Origin: Nocardiopsis potens DSM 45234
GTDB lineage: Bacteria; Actinomycetota; Actinomycetes; Streptosporangiales; Streptosporangiaceae
NCBI RefSeq assembly: GCF_000341105.1
Contig: NZ_ANBB01000027.1
Span: 62,001 to 126,000 of the forward strand
Length of the DNA: 64,000 bases
Direction of reading: 5' to 3'
Part shown: positions 41,461-50,089 of the stretch, piece by piece
Position numbering within the stretch: position 1 is the first letter of the stretch
How the letters are laid out: the number at the start of each line of letters is the position of its first letter
Made by a program: the position numbers and the translations under genes
The notes under the pieces: model-generated
Database searches by the model: none
Told to the model about the DNA's origin: nothing
What the model saw: the letters and a program-made list of their open reading frames with translations, nothing else

Positions 41461-43014
41461 ATGACCAGCGCAGACGAAAGGACGGGGGCGCCCGTGGCCG
41501 CCGAGACCGGCATCGACCCCCGTACCGCCCGGCCGATCGGGGAACCGGTGCCGCTCTCCGCCCCCGCCGAGGCCGAGGCGGCCGCGCGGGCCGCCGCGCG
41601 GGCGGCCCCCGCCCTGGACCGGGCCGGCCGGGCGTTCCGGGCCGACCTGCTGCGGGCCGCCGGGGAGGCGCTGGAGGCCCGGCGCGCCGAGATCGTCCGG
41701 ACCGCCGACGGGGAGACGGCGCTGGGCGCCGACCGGCTGGGCGGCGAGCTGACCCGGACCGTGCACCAGGCCCGGCACTTCGCCGAGGTGCTGGAGGAGG
41801 GGTCCTACCTGGAGGCGGCGATCGACCGGGCGGGCGGCACCCCGCCGGGGCCGGACCTGCGGCGGATGCTGGTGCCGATCGGCCCGGTCGCGGTGTTCGG
41901 GGCGGCCAACTTCCCGCTGGCGTTCTCGGTGCCCGGCGGCGACACGGTGTCGGCGCTTGCCGCGGGCTGCCCGGTGGTGGTCAAGGCGCACGAGTCGCAC
42001 CCGCGGACGTCGCGGCTGGCGTTCGAGGCGCTGGCCGGGGCGGCCGAGCGGGCCGGGGCGCCGGAGGGGGCGCTGGGGCTGGTGCACGGCCGGGAGGCCG
42101 GGGCGGCGCTGGTGGCCGACCCGAGGATCAGGGCGGTCGGGTTCACCGGGTCCGCGGCGGGCGGCCGGGCGCTGATGGACATCGCCGCCGCCCGGCCGGA
42201 CCCGATCCCGTTCTACGGGGAGCTGTCCGGGATCAACCCGGTGGTGGTCACCGAGGGCGCGGCGCGGGCGCGCGCCGCCGGGATCGCGGCCGGGCTGCTC
42301 GCCTCGGTGACCGGCTCCGGCGGACAGCTGTGCACCAAGCCGGGGCTGGTGTTCGTGCCGGCCGGGCCGGACGGCGACGCGCTGGTGGAGGCGGTGCGCG
42401 CGGGCTTCGCCGAGGCGGGGGAGGCGGTGCTGCTCAACGCCGGCGTGCGCGCCTCCTACCTGGCGGCGGCCGAGCGGCTGGCCGGGCTGCCGGGGATGCG
42501 GCTGCTCGCCGCCGGGCGGGACGGGCAGGGGGCGGAGGGCTTCCGGGCCGGGGCGCGGCTGCTGTCGGTGCCGGCCGGCCGGTTCGGCGCGGAGGCGGCC
42601 GAGGAGTGCTTCGGGCCGCTGACGGTGCTGGTCCGCTACGCGGGGGCGGAGGAGCTGGCGGCGGCGCTGGACCGAGTGCCGGGGTCGCTGGCGGCGGCGC
42701 TGCACTGCGACGGGGAGGCGGAGGCCGGGGCCGCCGCCGAGCTGGCCGGGGTGCTGCGGGAGCGGGCCGGGCGAGTGGTGTTCGGCGGGTTCCCGACCGG
42801 GGTGCGGGTGTCGTGGGCGCAGACGCACGGCGGCCCGTGGCCGTCGGCGAGCGCCCCGCACAGCTCGGTGGGGGCGAGCGCGATCCGGCGGTTCCTGCGC
42901 CCGGTCACCTGGCAGGACGCACCGGAATGGGCGCTCCCGGCCGAGCTGCGCGACGGCCCGGCGGACGTCCCGCGCCGGATCGACGGCCGCCTGGCCCCGG
43001 CCCGGGACCGCTGA
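41461..43014 (+). CDS. 2-oxoglutarate semialdehyde dehydrogenase (aldehyde dehydrogenase family)
   Basis: The 517-aa protein has GPVAVFGAANFPLAFSVPGG, KAHESHP (NADP-binding region), VGFTGSAAGGRALMD (about 230), catalytic Glu254 in FYGELSG and nucleophile Cys291 in GGQLCTKPG. This is the 2,5-dioxovalerate dehydrogenase subgroup of ALDHs. It finishes hydroxyproline breakdown by oxidising 2-oxoglutarate semialdehyde to 2-oxoglutarate. GGAG precedes ATG 41461. Confidence 0.9.
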   Translation: MTSADERTGAPVAAETGIDPRTARPIGEPVPLSAPAEAEAAARAAARAAPALDRAGRAFRADLLRAAGEALEARRAEIVRTADGETALGADRLGGELTRTVHQARHFAEVLEEGSYLEAAIDRAGGTPPGPDLRRMLVPIGPVAVFGAANFPLAFSVPGGDTVSALAAGCPVVVKAHESHPRTSRLAFEALAGAAERAGAPEGALGLVHGREAGAALVADPRIRAVGFTGSAAGGRALMDIAAARPDPIPFYGELSGINPVVVTEGAARARAAGIAAGLLASVTGSGGQLCTKPGLVFVPAGPDGDALVEAVRAGFAEAGEAVLLNAGVRASYLAAAERLAGLPGMRLLAAGRDGQGAEGFRAGARLLSVPAGRFGAEAAEECFGPLTVLVRYAGAEELAAALDRVPGSLAAALHCDGEAEAGAAAELAGVLRERAGRVVFGGFPTGVRVSWAQTHGGPWPSASAPHSSVGASAIRRFLRPVTWQDAPEWALPAELRDGPADVPRRIDGRLAPARDR

Positions 43015-43049
43015 CGGGAGAAGGGGGCGGGGAAGCGCCCCGTCTCCCG
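43015..43049 (+). terminator. Terminator at the end of the hydroxyproline cluster
   Basis: CGGGAGA (43015-43021) pairs with TCTCCCG (43043-43049), with inner GGGGCG/CGCCCC pairing, directly after the dehydrogenase stop. Confidence 0.6.
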
Positions 43050-43241
43050 CCTTCCCCCCTCCGCGCTGATGCCGGCGGCACCCGGTGGCCGCTCGGAGAC
43101 CGTTCGGAGGTCGTTCGGAGGCCGCGCGGTGGCGCCGTGCGGTGGCGCCGTGCGGCCCCGGCCGGACGGCGTTCCCGGGCGGAGTTACCGTCGTGGTGAG
43201 GGGCGGGGCGCCCCGCCCGCCGGCAGGGGAGGAGAGCGGCC

Positions 43242-43649
43242 GTGACCGAGCGCAAGCCCGCGGGGATGGAGTTCGAGAGCTGGGTGGACAAGATGATCCG
43301 CGAGGCGACCGAGCGCGGTGAGTTCGACGACCTGCCCGGCGCCGGCAAGCCCATCCCGGACATCGACCGGCCCCGCGACGACCTGTGGTGGGTCCGCAAG
43401 AAGGTGCAGGAGGAGGGGGTGGCGCCGCTGCCCCGCGCGCTCCAGGTGCGCAAGGAGGCCGAGGAGGCCCGCGCGGCGGCGGTCGGCGCCCGCACCGAGG
43501 CCGAGGCGCGGCGGATCATCGAGGAGATCAACGAGACCATCACCGAGACGGTGAAGACGCCCCAGTCGGGCCCGGCGCTGAACATGATGCCGTTCGACGT
43601 GGAGCAGGTCCTCGCCGAGTGGCGGGAGCGCAGCGGGCGGGGCCGCTGA
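43242..43649 (+). CDS. DUF1992-domain (DnaJC28-like) protein
   Basis: GTG 43242 gives 135 aa with ESWVDKMIREATERGEFDDL and PGAGKPIPD, the hallmark of DUF1992, followed by DDLWWVRKKVQEEG and a long helical, charged region (EAEEARAAAVGARTEAEARR). Family members are often DnaJ-associated; the role is not established. It appears monocistronic. Confidence 0.85.
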   Translation: MTERKPAGMEFESWVDKMIREATERGEFDDLPGAGKPIPDIDRPRDDLWWVRKKVQEEGVAPLPRALQVRKEAEEARAAAVGARTEAEARRIIEEINETITETVKTPQSGPALNMMPFDVEQVLAEWRERSGRGR

Positions 43650-43888
43650 GCGGTGGTCGCGACGCTGCGACTCCGTCAGGGCGCGTCGACGGGGCCGCAG
43701 CGCCGAGACCGTCGTGTCGGTGACGGCCTCCGCCGGGTCCGCCACGGGGAAGGGGCCGGTCGGGTGGAGCGGACGCTTGAACCCCGTCGGCGACCCGGAC
43801 GGGGCCAGGTCCGGGGTGCCGGGAGGGGCCGGTAGGGGTGCCGATGCCGCCCGTGCCGGTCGGCTTTCTGCGACGCGCCGCCCCGGTG

Positions 43889-44308
43889 CTACCCGGCCAG
43901 GTGGCGGAGGGCGATCAGGACCGCCACCGCGCTCAGGACCACGATCGGCACGCCGATCAGGATGCCCGCCAGGGTGGCGCGGCCGGGGCGGGGCACCGGG
44001 TGGGGTGCCAGGGCGCCCCGGTTGTAGATGGTCAGCGGCGGGGCGTAGTGCAGGAGCAGCGGGTAGGGGGCGGAGGTGTCAACGGTCAGTTCGGCCGTGC
44101 CGACCTTGATCCCGTAGTAGGAGCACCAGACCCGCAGCGTGCGGACGCCGGGCGGGACGGGCAGCGGGTTGCTTCCGGCGGACAGCTGCCAGCGGCGCCC
44201 GTCGACCTCGGCGATCAGGGGGCAGCCGCCCTTCACTCCGGGGATCGAGGTGGCGTCCACCTGAAGCGTCAGCCGCGGTGCCAGCGGTCCGGTCCACTGC
44301 GGTTGCAC
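43889..44308 (-). CDS. Hypothetical protein with C-terminal transmembrane helix
   Basis: GTG 44308 (VQPQWTGPLAPRL) is the only reasonable start in frame, though GGAGGGG sits closer to it than usual. The 139-aa protein has a beta-rich soluble part (LTLQVDATSIPGVKGGCPLI, GVRTLRVWCSYYGIKVG) with two Cys and ends in LAGILIGVPIVVLSAVAVLI plus a short basic tail. The tail helix indicates a membrane anchor. Family not recognised. Confidence 0.6.
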   Translation of the reverse strand: MQPQWTGPLAPRLTLQVDATSIPGVKGGCPLIAEVDGRRWQLSAGSNPLPVPPGVRTLRVWCSYYGIKVGTAELTVDTSAPYPLLLHYAPPLTIYNRGALAPHPVPRPGRATLAGILIGVPIVVLSAVAVLIALRHLAG

Positions 44309-44429
44309 GGCCCCTCCATCACCCGGTATGCGGCTTTCCGTATATTTCCTCCGACATTGTGCCGTACGGGAGCGGTGGAGCGGGAGGGACGTCCGGAACC
44401 GGCCGTTCCGGCGGCTCCGGACGGTCCGG

Positions 44430-44828
44430 TCAGTCCAGCGGGCGGCCGGTGGTGGCGTGCACGTGCTCCGGGACGGGGTCGTGCCGGTCGCCGACGGTGC
44501 TGGTGCCGGACGGCTCGAACAGCAGCATCGAGGCGCCGCCGGGCGAGGACGGCCGGTGTTCGACCCCGCGCGGCACGACGAACACCGAGCCCGCGGGCAG
44601 GCGCACGGTGTGCTCCGCGCCGCCGGGGCCCTCGCGCAGCGCGATGTGCAGCTCGCCGTCGAGGACGAGGAAGAACTCGTCGGTGTCGTCGTGGGCGTGC
44701 CACACGTGCTCGCCGCGGGCCCTGGCGATCCGCACGTCGTAGTCGTTGACGCGGGCGGCGATGCGCGGGCTCCAAGCCTGGTCGAAGCGGGCCAGGGCGG
44801 CGCCGAGGTCGATGGGTTCACGGTTCAT
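44430..44828 (-). CDS. Single-domain cupin protein
   Basis: ATG 44828 (MNREPIDLGAALARF) with GCGAGG nine nt upstream gives 132 aa. The cupin motif WHAHDDTDEFFLVLDGELHI and the second motif PAGSVFVVPRGVEHRPSSPG contain the His/Glu metal ligands. Such small cupins bind metal and may be isomerases or sensing proteins. It is divergent, with a 52-bp gap, from a GlxA-like regulator, which probably controls it. Confidence 0.85.
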   Translation of the reverse strand: MNREPIDLGAALARFDQAWSPRIAARVNDYDVRIARARGEHVWHAHDDTDEFFLVLDGELHIALREGPGGAEHTVRLPAGSVFVVPRGVEHRPSSPGGASMLLFEPSGTSTVGDRHDPVPEHVHATTGRPLD

Positions 44829-44880
44829 GCCGGCCATCCTCGCCGGGGTCCGCCACCGGGAGAAGTGATAGGAATCGCCC

Positions 44881-45867
44881 ATGTCGAAAAGATCGTCGCA
44901 CCGGGTGGCCGCCATCGTCGACGAGGGGTCGAACCCGTTCGAGCTGGGGGTGGCCGCCGAGCTGTTCGGGCTGCGCCGCCCCGAGCTGCCGGTGCCCTGG
45001 TACGAGTTCACCGTGTGCGCCCCGGCCCCGCGGGTGCGGATGCACCGCGGCGCCTTCACCCTGTCGGCGACCGGCCTGGAGGCGGTGGAGGACGCGGACA
45101 CGGTGATCGTGCCCAACCGGCCCGACCCCGAGGCGGGGGCCTCGGCGGCGGTACTGGAGGCGGTGCGCGGCGCGGCGGAGCGGGGCGCACGGCTGGTGAG
45201 CCTGTGCACGGGCGCTTTCACCCTGGCCGAGGCGGGGGTGCTGGACGGCCGGCGGGCGACGACGCACTGGCGGTGGGCGGAGGTCTTCCGGGCCCGCCAC
45301 CCGCGGGTCGACCTCCGCCCCGAGGTGCTCTTCGTCGACGAGGGCGACGTGCTCACCGCGGCGGGCAGCGCCGCGGCCCTGGACCTCTGCCTGTACCTGG
45401 TCGAGCGCGACCACGGGGCGGAGGTCGCGGCGTCGGTGTCGCGCCGGCTGGTGTTCTCGGGGCGGCGGGACGGCGGGCAGCGCCAGTTCATCGAGGCCCC
45501 GGTGCCGGCGGTCGCGGACCCGTCGCTGCGCCCGGTGCTGGAGTGGGCGCGGGAGCGGGCCGCCGGACCGCTGTCGGTGGCCGACCTGGCCCGGCGGGCG
45601 GGGGTGGGGCGGGCGACCCTGCACCGGCGGTTCCGCGCCGAGCTGGGCACCACGCCGCTGGAGTGGCTGACCGCGGAGCGGGTCCGCCTGGCGTGCCGCC
45701 TGATCGAACGCGGCGAGCGCGGTGCCGAGCGGATCGCACACCTGTCCGGCCTGGGCACCGGCGCCAACCTCCGGATCCAGATGCGCCGCCGAACCGGCCT
45801 GACCCCGACCGCCTACCGGTCCCGATTCGGCCCCTTGCAGGGACAAGTCCCGGGACCGGCCGAGTAG
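44881..45867 (+). CDS. GlxA-like AraC regulator (DJ-1/PfpI domain plus HTH)
   Basis: The 328-aa protein has an N-terminal class-I glutamine-amidotransferase-like fold (VAAIVDEGSNPFELGVAAEL, nucleophile-elbow-like VSLCTGAFTLAEAG) and a C-terminal AraC HTH pair (SVADLARRAGVGRATLHRRF, AERIAHLSGLGTGANLRIQM, TGLTPTAYR). This architecture is the GlxA family. It likely regulates the divergent cupin gene. The first unit of repeat copy 3 starts about 15-25 bp after its stop. Confidence 0.9.
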   Translation: MSKRSSHRVAAIVDEGSNPFELGVAAELFGLRRPELPVPWYEFTVCAPAPRVRMHRGAFTLSATGLEAVEDADTVIVPNRPDPEAGASAAVLEAVRGAAERGARLVSLCTGAFTLAEAGVLDGRRATTHWRWAEVFRARHPRVDLRPEVLFVDEGDVLTAAGSAAALDLCLYLVERDHGAEVAASVSRRLVFSGRRDGGQRQFIEAPVPAVADPSLRPVLEWARERAAGPLSVADLARRAGVGRATLHRRFRAELGTTPLEWLTAERVRLACRLIERGERGAERIAHLSGLGTGANLRIQMRRRTGLTPTAYRSRFGPLQGQVPGPAE

Positions 45868-45879
45868 TACGGACGAGCG

Positions 45880-46629
45880 GCTCTGCCGGGGCGCGGCGCC
45901 CCACGGAGCGAGGGGGCAAACGGGCAGCGAAGGCAGGAGGAGGGACCGGCTGGTCGGTCCGGCGCGGCGCCCCACGGGGCGAAGGTCCGAGCAGCGGCGA
46001 CGGCGTAGGCAGGGGCAGGGCCCGGCGCCCCACCCGGGCGCGGCATCTCACGGGGTCGGGGTTAAGGCGGGCGGCGAGGGCGGCGGTGGGGACCGGCTGG
46101 TCGGTCGGGCGCGGCGCCCCACGGAGTGCAGGTTCAAGCAGGCGGCGACGGAAGCGGTGAGGGCGGGGCGGAGGCGATCGCCCGGGTGTCGGGCCCCACA
46201 GGGTGAGGGTTCAAACGGGCGGCGAGGGCGGCGGTAGAGCCGGGGTACAGGAGTCGCCCGGGCGCGGCGCCTCACGGGGTGAGGGTCCAAGCGGGCGGCG
46301 AGGGTGGCGGTGGGGACCGGCTGGTCGGTCGGGTGCGGCGCCTCGCGAAGCGGGGGTCAAGACGGGCGGCGACGGCGCGGGTGGGGGCGGGGCGGAGGCG
46401 GTCGCCCGGGCGCGGTGCCTCGCGGAGTGACGGTTCAGGCGGGCGGCGAGGGTGGGTGGGCGTGCCGGCTGGTCGGTCGGGCGCGGCGCCCCACGGAGTG
46501 CAGGTTCAAGCGGGCGGCGACGGCGCAGGTGGGGGCGGGGCGGAGGCGGTCGCCCGGGCGCGGCGCCTCACGGGGTGAGGGGCCAAGCGGGCGGCGAGGG
46601 CGGCGGTGGGGACCGGCCGGTCGGTCGGG
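45880..46629 (+). repeat. Ten-unit array of copy 3 with alternating A and B units
   Basis: Anchors (GGTTCAAGCGGGCGGCGA variants) occur at about 45916, 45984, 46060, 46131, 46208, 46284, 46355, 46432, 46503 and 46580. Spacings alternate mostly between about 70-72 and 76-78 bp. B units carry GACCGGCTGGTCGGTCGGG. A units carry GGCGGAGGCGGTCGCCCGGG. Together they form a higher-order period of about 148 bp. Confidence 0.88.
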
Positions 46630-47170
46630 TGCGGCAGAGCAGGGCGGGAGTGGTCGGGGCGGGCCGGGGTGGCGGGGTGGCCGTGCCCGCGCCGCCCGGG
46701 CGGCGCGGCCGGCCGCCTCTGAAACCGCTGCACCTCTCTGACCTGGGTGAATACCCACGGTGATGGTGGGGTGGGGCGCCCTGCGCACCGCGAGAGCACC
46801 CCGGTGATTCCCGGGCGCGCACCCTGGGCCGGATCGGCCCCCGAGAGGCCCGGATCGCCTCGGTCGGGCCGGTGGTGAGGGGTTCGAGCCGCCCGCAAGG
46901 CCGGGATGCAGGGGGCCGGAACTCGGGCAGGGGCGGCGCGGGGGCGAGATGTCGCTTTTGCCCTCCCGAGAGGCCCCGCTTTGGCCACTCTGGGTGATCG
47001 GTGAGGGGGTGGTGGGAGCCTCGGGGGCTACTACTCGCTGGTAGATGTAATCGGGGTGCTCTCGCGGTGCGCAGGCCGCCCCCACTTCCGCCCGTTCCCC
47101 GCCGCGAACCCGGCATAGGGGATAAGGCCCCCTGGTTGCTGCGGGCAGGCCCACCCGCACCGCCGGGGCG
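46630..47170 (-). repeat. Core of copy 3 (inverted)
   Basis: The 541-bp core carries the inner inverted repeat as a perfect 23-bp pair (46781-46803 and 47052-47074), overall span 294 nt, the same span as in copies 1 and 2. CTACTACTCGCTGGTAGATG lies at about 47029-47048. The identity to copy 2 is high throughout the middle, and the segment near 47125-47150 is replaced. Confidence 0.88.
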
Positions 47171-47603
47171 CCGCGCCCGGGTGAGGCCTGCGCCCCGGCC
47201 CTACCCTCGCCGTCGCCGCCGGTTTGAGCCTTCGCCCCGTGGGGCGCCGCGCCGAACCGACCGGCCGGTCCCCACCGCCGCCGTCGCCGCCCGTTTGAAC
47301 CTCCGCTCTGCGGGGCGCCGCGCCCGGGTGGGGCGCCTGGCCTGGTTCCTACCTGCGCCGTCGCTGCCTGTCTGGACCTTCGCTCCGTGGGGCGCCGCGC
47401 TCGGGTGGGGCCTGCGCCCCGGCCCTACCCTCGCCGTCGCCGCCGGTTTGGGCCTCCGCCCGGTGGGGCGCCGCGCCGAACCGACCGGCCGGCCCCCCTC
47501 CTCGCCGTCGCCGCCCGCTTGAACCTTCGCTCCGTGGGGTGCCGCACCCGGGTGAGGCGCCCGGCCCCGCCCCTTCCTGGGCCGTCGCCGTTGGCTTGAA
47601 CCT
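47171..47603 (-). repeat. Six-unit right array of copy 3
   Basis: Anchors (TTGAACCTTCGCTCCGTGGG type) at about 47222, 47292, 47370, 47445, 47518 and 47594. The orientation is opposite to the ten-unit array. The last anchor lies immediately beside the stop codon (47604) of the adjacent AraC gene, whose final codons resemble array sequence. Confidence 0.85.
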
Positions 47604-48368
47604 TCACCCTGTGGGGGGTCGTGTGGCTCCGAGGCCAGGTCGGGTGGCGGCTGTGCGTTCGGCGAGGAGGGCGGCGGGGGTGAGGCCGGACATGCGGCGG
47701 ACCTCTCGGGTCAGGTGCGGCTGGTCGGCGTAGCCGGCGGTGAGGGCCAGGTCGGCAAGGGGGCGGCCGGGGTCGGCGTCGGCGGCGCGCAGGAACCGCT
47801 GCAGTCGGGCGGTGCGCTGCAGGGCGCGGGGGCCCAGGCCGGTGTGGTCGAGCAGGAGCCGGCGGAGCTGGCGCTCGGACAGCCCGACGGCGCGGGCGGC
47901 GCCGGCCGCGGTGGCGCCGGGCTCGGACAGGGCGCGCAGCGCGGCGCGCACCCGCGGATCGGGTGGGGCGGCGGGCAGGGCGGGGCGGGCGCCGGACCAG
48001 ATCTGTTCGGTGAGGCGTTCGGCGTCGGGGCGGGGCAGCAGTGCGTCCAGTGGCAGGTCGGCGTCGCGGACCAGGTGGGCGGGGAGGCCCAGGGCGGGGC
48101 CGATGGCGGAGGTGCGCAGCCGCAGGCCGCGGATGCGGGTGTGCGGGGCCAGCAGCGGCACGGCGGGGTCGGCGGTCGGGCCGGCCAGGCGCGCGGCCCC
48201 GCCGTCGGTGACGATGAGGTCGGCGCAGGCGTCCGGGAGGACCCGCTGGGGGTGGCCGCCGGGGGCGGCGCCGATGCGCTGCTCCCGCCGGCAGGCGATG
48301 AGCGGGTCGGGGCGGCCGGGGCGGTGCTCGGTGTAGACCGAGGCGGGCCCGGTGTCCGCTTCGTTCAA
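47604..48368 (-). CDS. AraC-family transcriptional regulator
   Basis: The 254-aa product has an N-terminal region typical of DUF6597-type sensing domains (CRREQRIGAAPGGHPQRVLP, DACADLIVTDGG, GLRLRTSAIGPALGLP). A C-terminal AraC HTH follows (GAARAVGLSERQLRRLLLDH, LADLALTAGYADQPHLTREV, RRMSGLTPAALL). The start is probably TTG 48368, as no in-frame ATG/GTG fits; this is uncertain. The last residues and the stop lie in the edge of repeat copy 3. It is divergent from the VOC gene, with a 34-bp gap. Confidence 0.82.
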   Translation of the reverse strand: MNEADTGPASVYTEHRPGRPDPLIACRREQRIGAAPGGHPQRVLPDACADLIVTDGGAARLAGPTADPAVPLLAPHTRIRGLRLRTSAIGPALGLPAHLVRDADLPLDALLPRPDAERLTEQIWSGARPALPAAPPDPRVRAALRALSEPGATAAGAARAVGLSERQLRRLLLDHTGLGPRALQRTARLQRFLRAADADPGRPLADLALTAGYADQPHLTREVRRMSGLTPAALLAERTAATRPGLGATRPPTG

Positions 48369-48402
48369 GACGCGCGCCCCCTTCCGGTCCCATTATCGAC
48401 CC

Positions 48403-48840
48403 ATGGAACAGCGACTGGATTTCATCACCCTGTCCACTCCGGACCTGGACGCGGTGCGGGCGTTCTACCGCGACGGCCTGGGGTGGGCACCGCTGCTGGA
48501 CGTCCCCGGGGAGATCGTCTTCTTCCAGGTGGGCCGCGGCCTGGTGGCGGGGTTCTTCGACGCGGAGAAGTTCACCGCGGACATGGAGGGGAGCGGTGCG
48601 CCGGTCGGCCCGTCGGGGCTGACCCTGTCGCACAACGTCGCGTCCCCGGCCGAGGTCGACGCGGTGGTCGAGCGGGCGGTGCGGGCGGGGGCACGGCTGG
48701 TCAAGGCGCCGAAGAAGGCGGCGTTCGGCGGCTACCACGGCCATTTCGCCGACCCGTGCGGGCTGGTCTGGGAGGTCTGCCACAACCCCGGCTGGAGCGT
48801 GGCGGCCGACGGGACGGTGCGCCTGACCGAGGTGGAGTGA
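48403..48840 (+). CDS. VOC (glyoxalase/dioxygenase) superfamily protein
   Basis: The 145-aa protein is one VOC module pair: LDFITLSTPDLDAVRAFYRD and GLGWAPLLDVPGEIVFFQVG, then VDAVVERAVRAGARLVKAPK and GYHGHFADPCGLVWEVCHNP. The metal-ligand pattern suggests glyoxalase-like or resistance-type proteins. AraC regulators with such sensing domains commonly control neighbouring VOC genes, as the divergent arrangement suggests here. Confidence 0.88.
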   Translation: MEQRLDFITLSTPDLDAVRAFYRDGLGWAPLLDVPGEIVFFQVGRGLVAGFFDAEKFTADMEGSGAPVGPSGLTLSHNVASPAEVDAVVERAVRAGARLVKAPKKAAFGGYHGHFADPCGLVWEVCHNPGWSVAADGTVRLTEVE

Positions 48841-48863
48841 CCGGGGCGGAGTGACCGGGCTCC

Positions 48864-48898
48864 GGTGCCCGCCCTCCCCTCCCGGGAGGACGGGCGCC
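48864..48898 (+). terminator. Terminator hairpin after the VOC gene
   Basis: GGTGCCCGCCCTCCC pairs with GGGAGGACGGGCGCC, a 15-bp stem with one mismatch and one G-U pair and a 5-nt loop. Confidence 0.6.
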
Positions 48899-48938
48899 GC
48901 GCCCGGCGGGCCCGGCGCCGGAGACCTAGAGTGGGGGC

Positions 48939-49832
48939 ATGGACTCCCTCTTCGGCGATCGCGACGTCCTGGTCATCGACGGCGGGTTGGCGACCCGGCT
49001 GGAGCACCACGGGTGCGACCTCTCCGACGAGCTGTGGTCGGCCCGGCTGCTGCGGGACGACCCCGGGCTGATCCGGCGGGTGCACCGGGAGTTCTTCGAG
49101 GCCGGGGCCGACATCGCGGTCTCGGCGAGCTACCAGGCCAGTACCGCGGCGTTCGAGCGGCGGGGGGTGCCGCGGGCGGAGGCCGAGGGGCTGCTGCGGC
49201 TCTCGGTCCGCCTCGCCGAGCAGGCCCGGGACGAGGCGGGCGGCGGGCTGGTCGCGGCGAGCGTCGGCCCCTACGGGGCGGCGCTGGCCGACGGCTCGGA
49301 GTACACCGGCGACTACGGGCTGGGCGCCGGGGAGCTCGCCGACTGGCACCGGGACCGCTGGCACCTGCTCGCCGGCTCCGGCGCCGACCTGCTGGCGTGC
49401 GAGACGATCCCCTCCTGCGCGGAGGCGCGGGCGCTGGCCGAGCTGGTGCGCGAGACGCCGGGGGTGCGCGCCTGGGTGAGCTTCTCCGGCCGCGACGCCG
49501 GGCACATCAGCGACGGGACGCCGATCGCCGAGGCGGCGGCGGTGTTCGCCGGGCTGCCGCAGGTGGTCGCGGTGGGGGTGAACTGCACGGCGCCCGAGTA
49601 CGTGCCGGGGCTGGTGCGCGGGGCGGTGCGGGGCAGCGGGCTGCCGGCGGTGGCCTACCCCAACTCCGGGGAGTCCTGGGACGCCGAGCGGCGGGAGTGG
49701 AACGGCCGCGGCGCCCCCGAGGAGTTCGGCCCCCGCGCGGAGGAGTGGGTGCGGGCCGGCGCGCGGCTGGTCGGCGGCTGCTGCCGGACCGGCCCCGAGC
49801 ACATCCGCCGAATCCGCGAACGGATTGCGTGA
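48939..49832 (+). CDS. mmuM: Homocysteine S-methyltransferase
   Basis: The 297-aa protein has the Hcy-binding fold with VIDGGLATRLEHHGCDLSDE, VSASYQAS, ASVGPYGAALADGSEYTGDY and the zinc ligands Cys216 (GVNCTAPE) and Cys281-Cys282 (GGCCRTGPEHI). It matches MmuM, which transfers methyl from S-methylmethionine (or SAM) to homocysteine to give methionine. ATG 48939 lies 41 bp past a terminator hairpin, so it has its own promoter. Confidence 0.93.
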   Translation: MDSLFGDRDVLVIDGGLATRLEHHGCDLSDELWSARLLRDDPGLIRRVHREFFEAGADIAVSASYQASTAAFERRGVPRAEAEGLLRLSVRLAEQARDEAGGGLVAASVGPYGAALADGSEYTGDYGLGAGELADWHRDRWHLLAGSGADLLACETIPSCAEARALAELVRETPGVRAWVSFSGRDAGHISDGTPIAEAAAVFAGLPQVVAVGVNCTAPEYVPGLVRGAVRGSGLPAVAYPNSGESWDAERREWNGRGAPEEFGPRAEEWVRAGARLVGGCCRTGPEHIRRIRERIA

Positions 49833-50089
49833 AACGCAACGGAATGGCCCGGACCGGACGCGCGGCGGTTGTGCCGAGGGTGGCCGCCGGACCGCTCCGG
49901 TTTTTCCGGGAATTCCTTTTCTTTCGGCGCTGACCTGCTGGTTTCCCGGCTGTGAGGGGGTTGCGGAACACGCATGAGGCTGCTCGGGCGCCGCTTCGGC
50001 CATTAGGGTTGATTTCTGGGACGTGGCCATTGGGCGGTGCCGGCTCCGGCGGCGGGCGGAACCGGGCGCGGCAGCCGATAGGGGAGAGC

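Larger units (their letters stand above)
45880..47603. mobile_element. Palindromic array element, copy 3 (largest)
   Basis: A 1.72-kb block between two convergent AraC-type genes: ten units, an inverted core (46630-47170) and six units in the opposite orientation. Its core is inverted relative to copies 1 and 2, and the long array lies on what would be the right side of the core. No terminal CGATGATC repeats were found. The last unit runs into the 3' end of the gene at 47604-48368. Confidence 0.75.

Noticed and set aside
43765-43800. CGCTTGAACCCCGTCGG as a solo array unit
   Set aside because: Only the anchor resembles a unit; the linker and GCGCGGCGCC part are missing, so chance similarity is likely.
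45880-46629. Array as a possible CRISPR
   Set aside because: Units are 70-78 bp with variation throughout, without short exact repeats separated by unique spacers, and no cas gene is present.
46870-46935. GGTTCGAGCC in the core, resembling a tRNA T-loop
   Set aside because: The flanking bases do not form a T-stem, and no matching anticodon arm or acceptor stem can be drawn.
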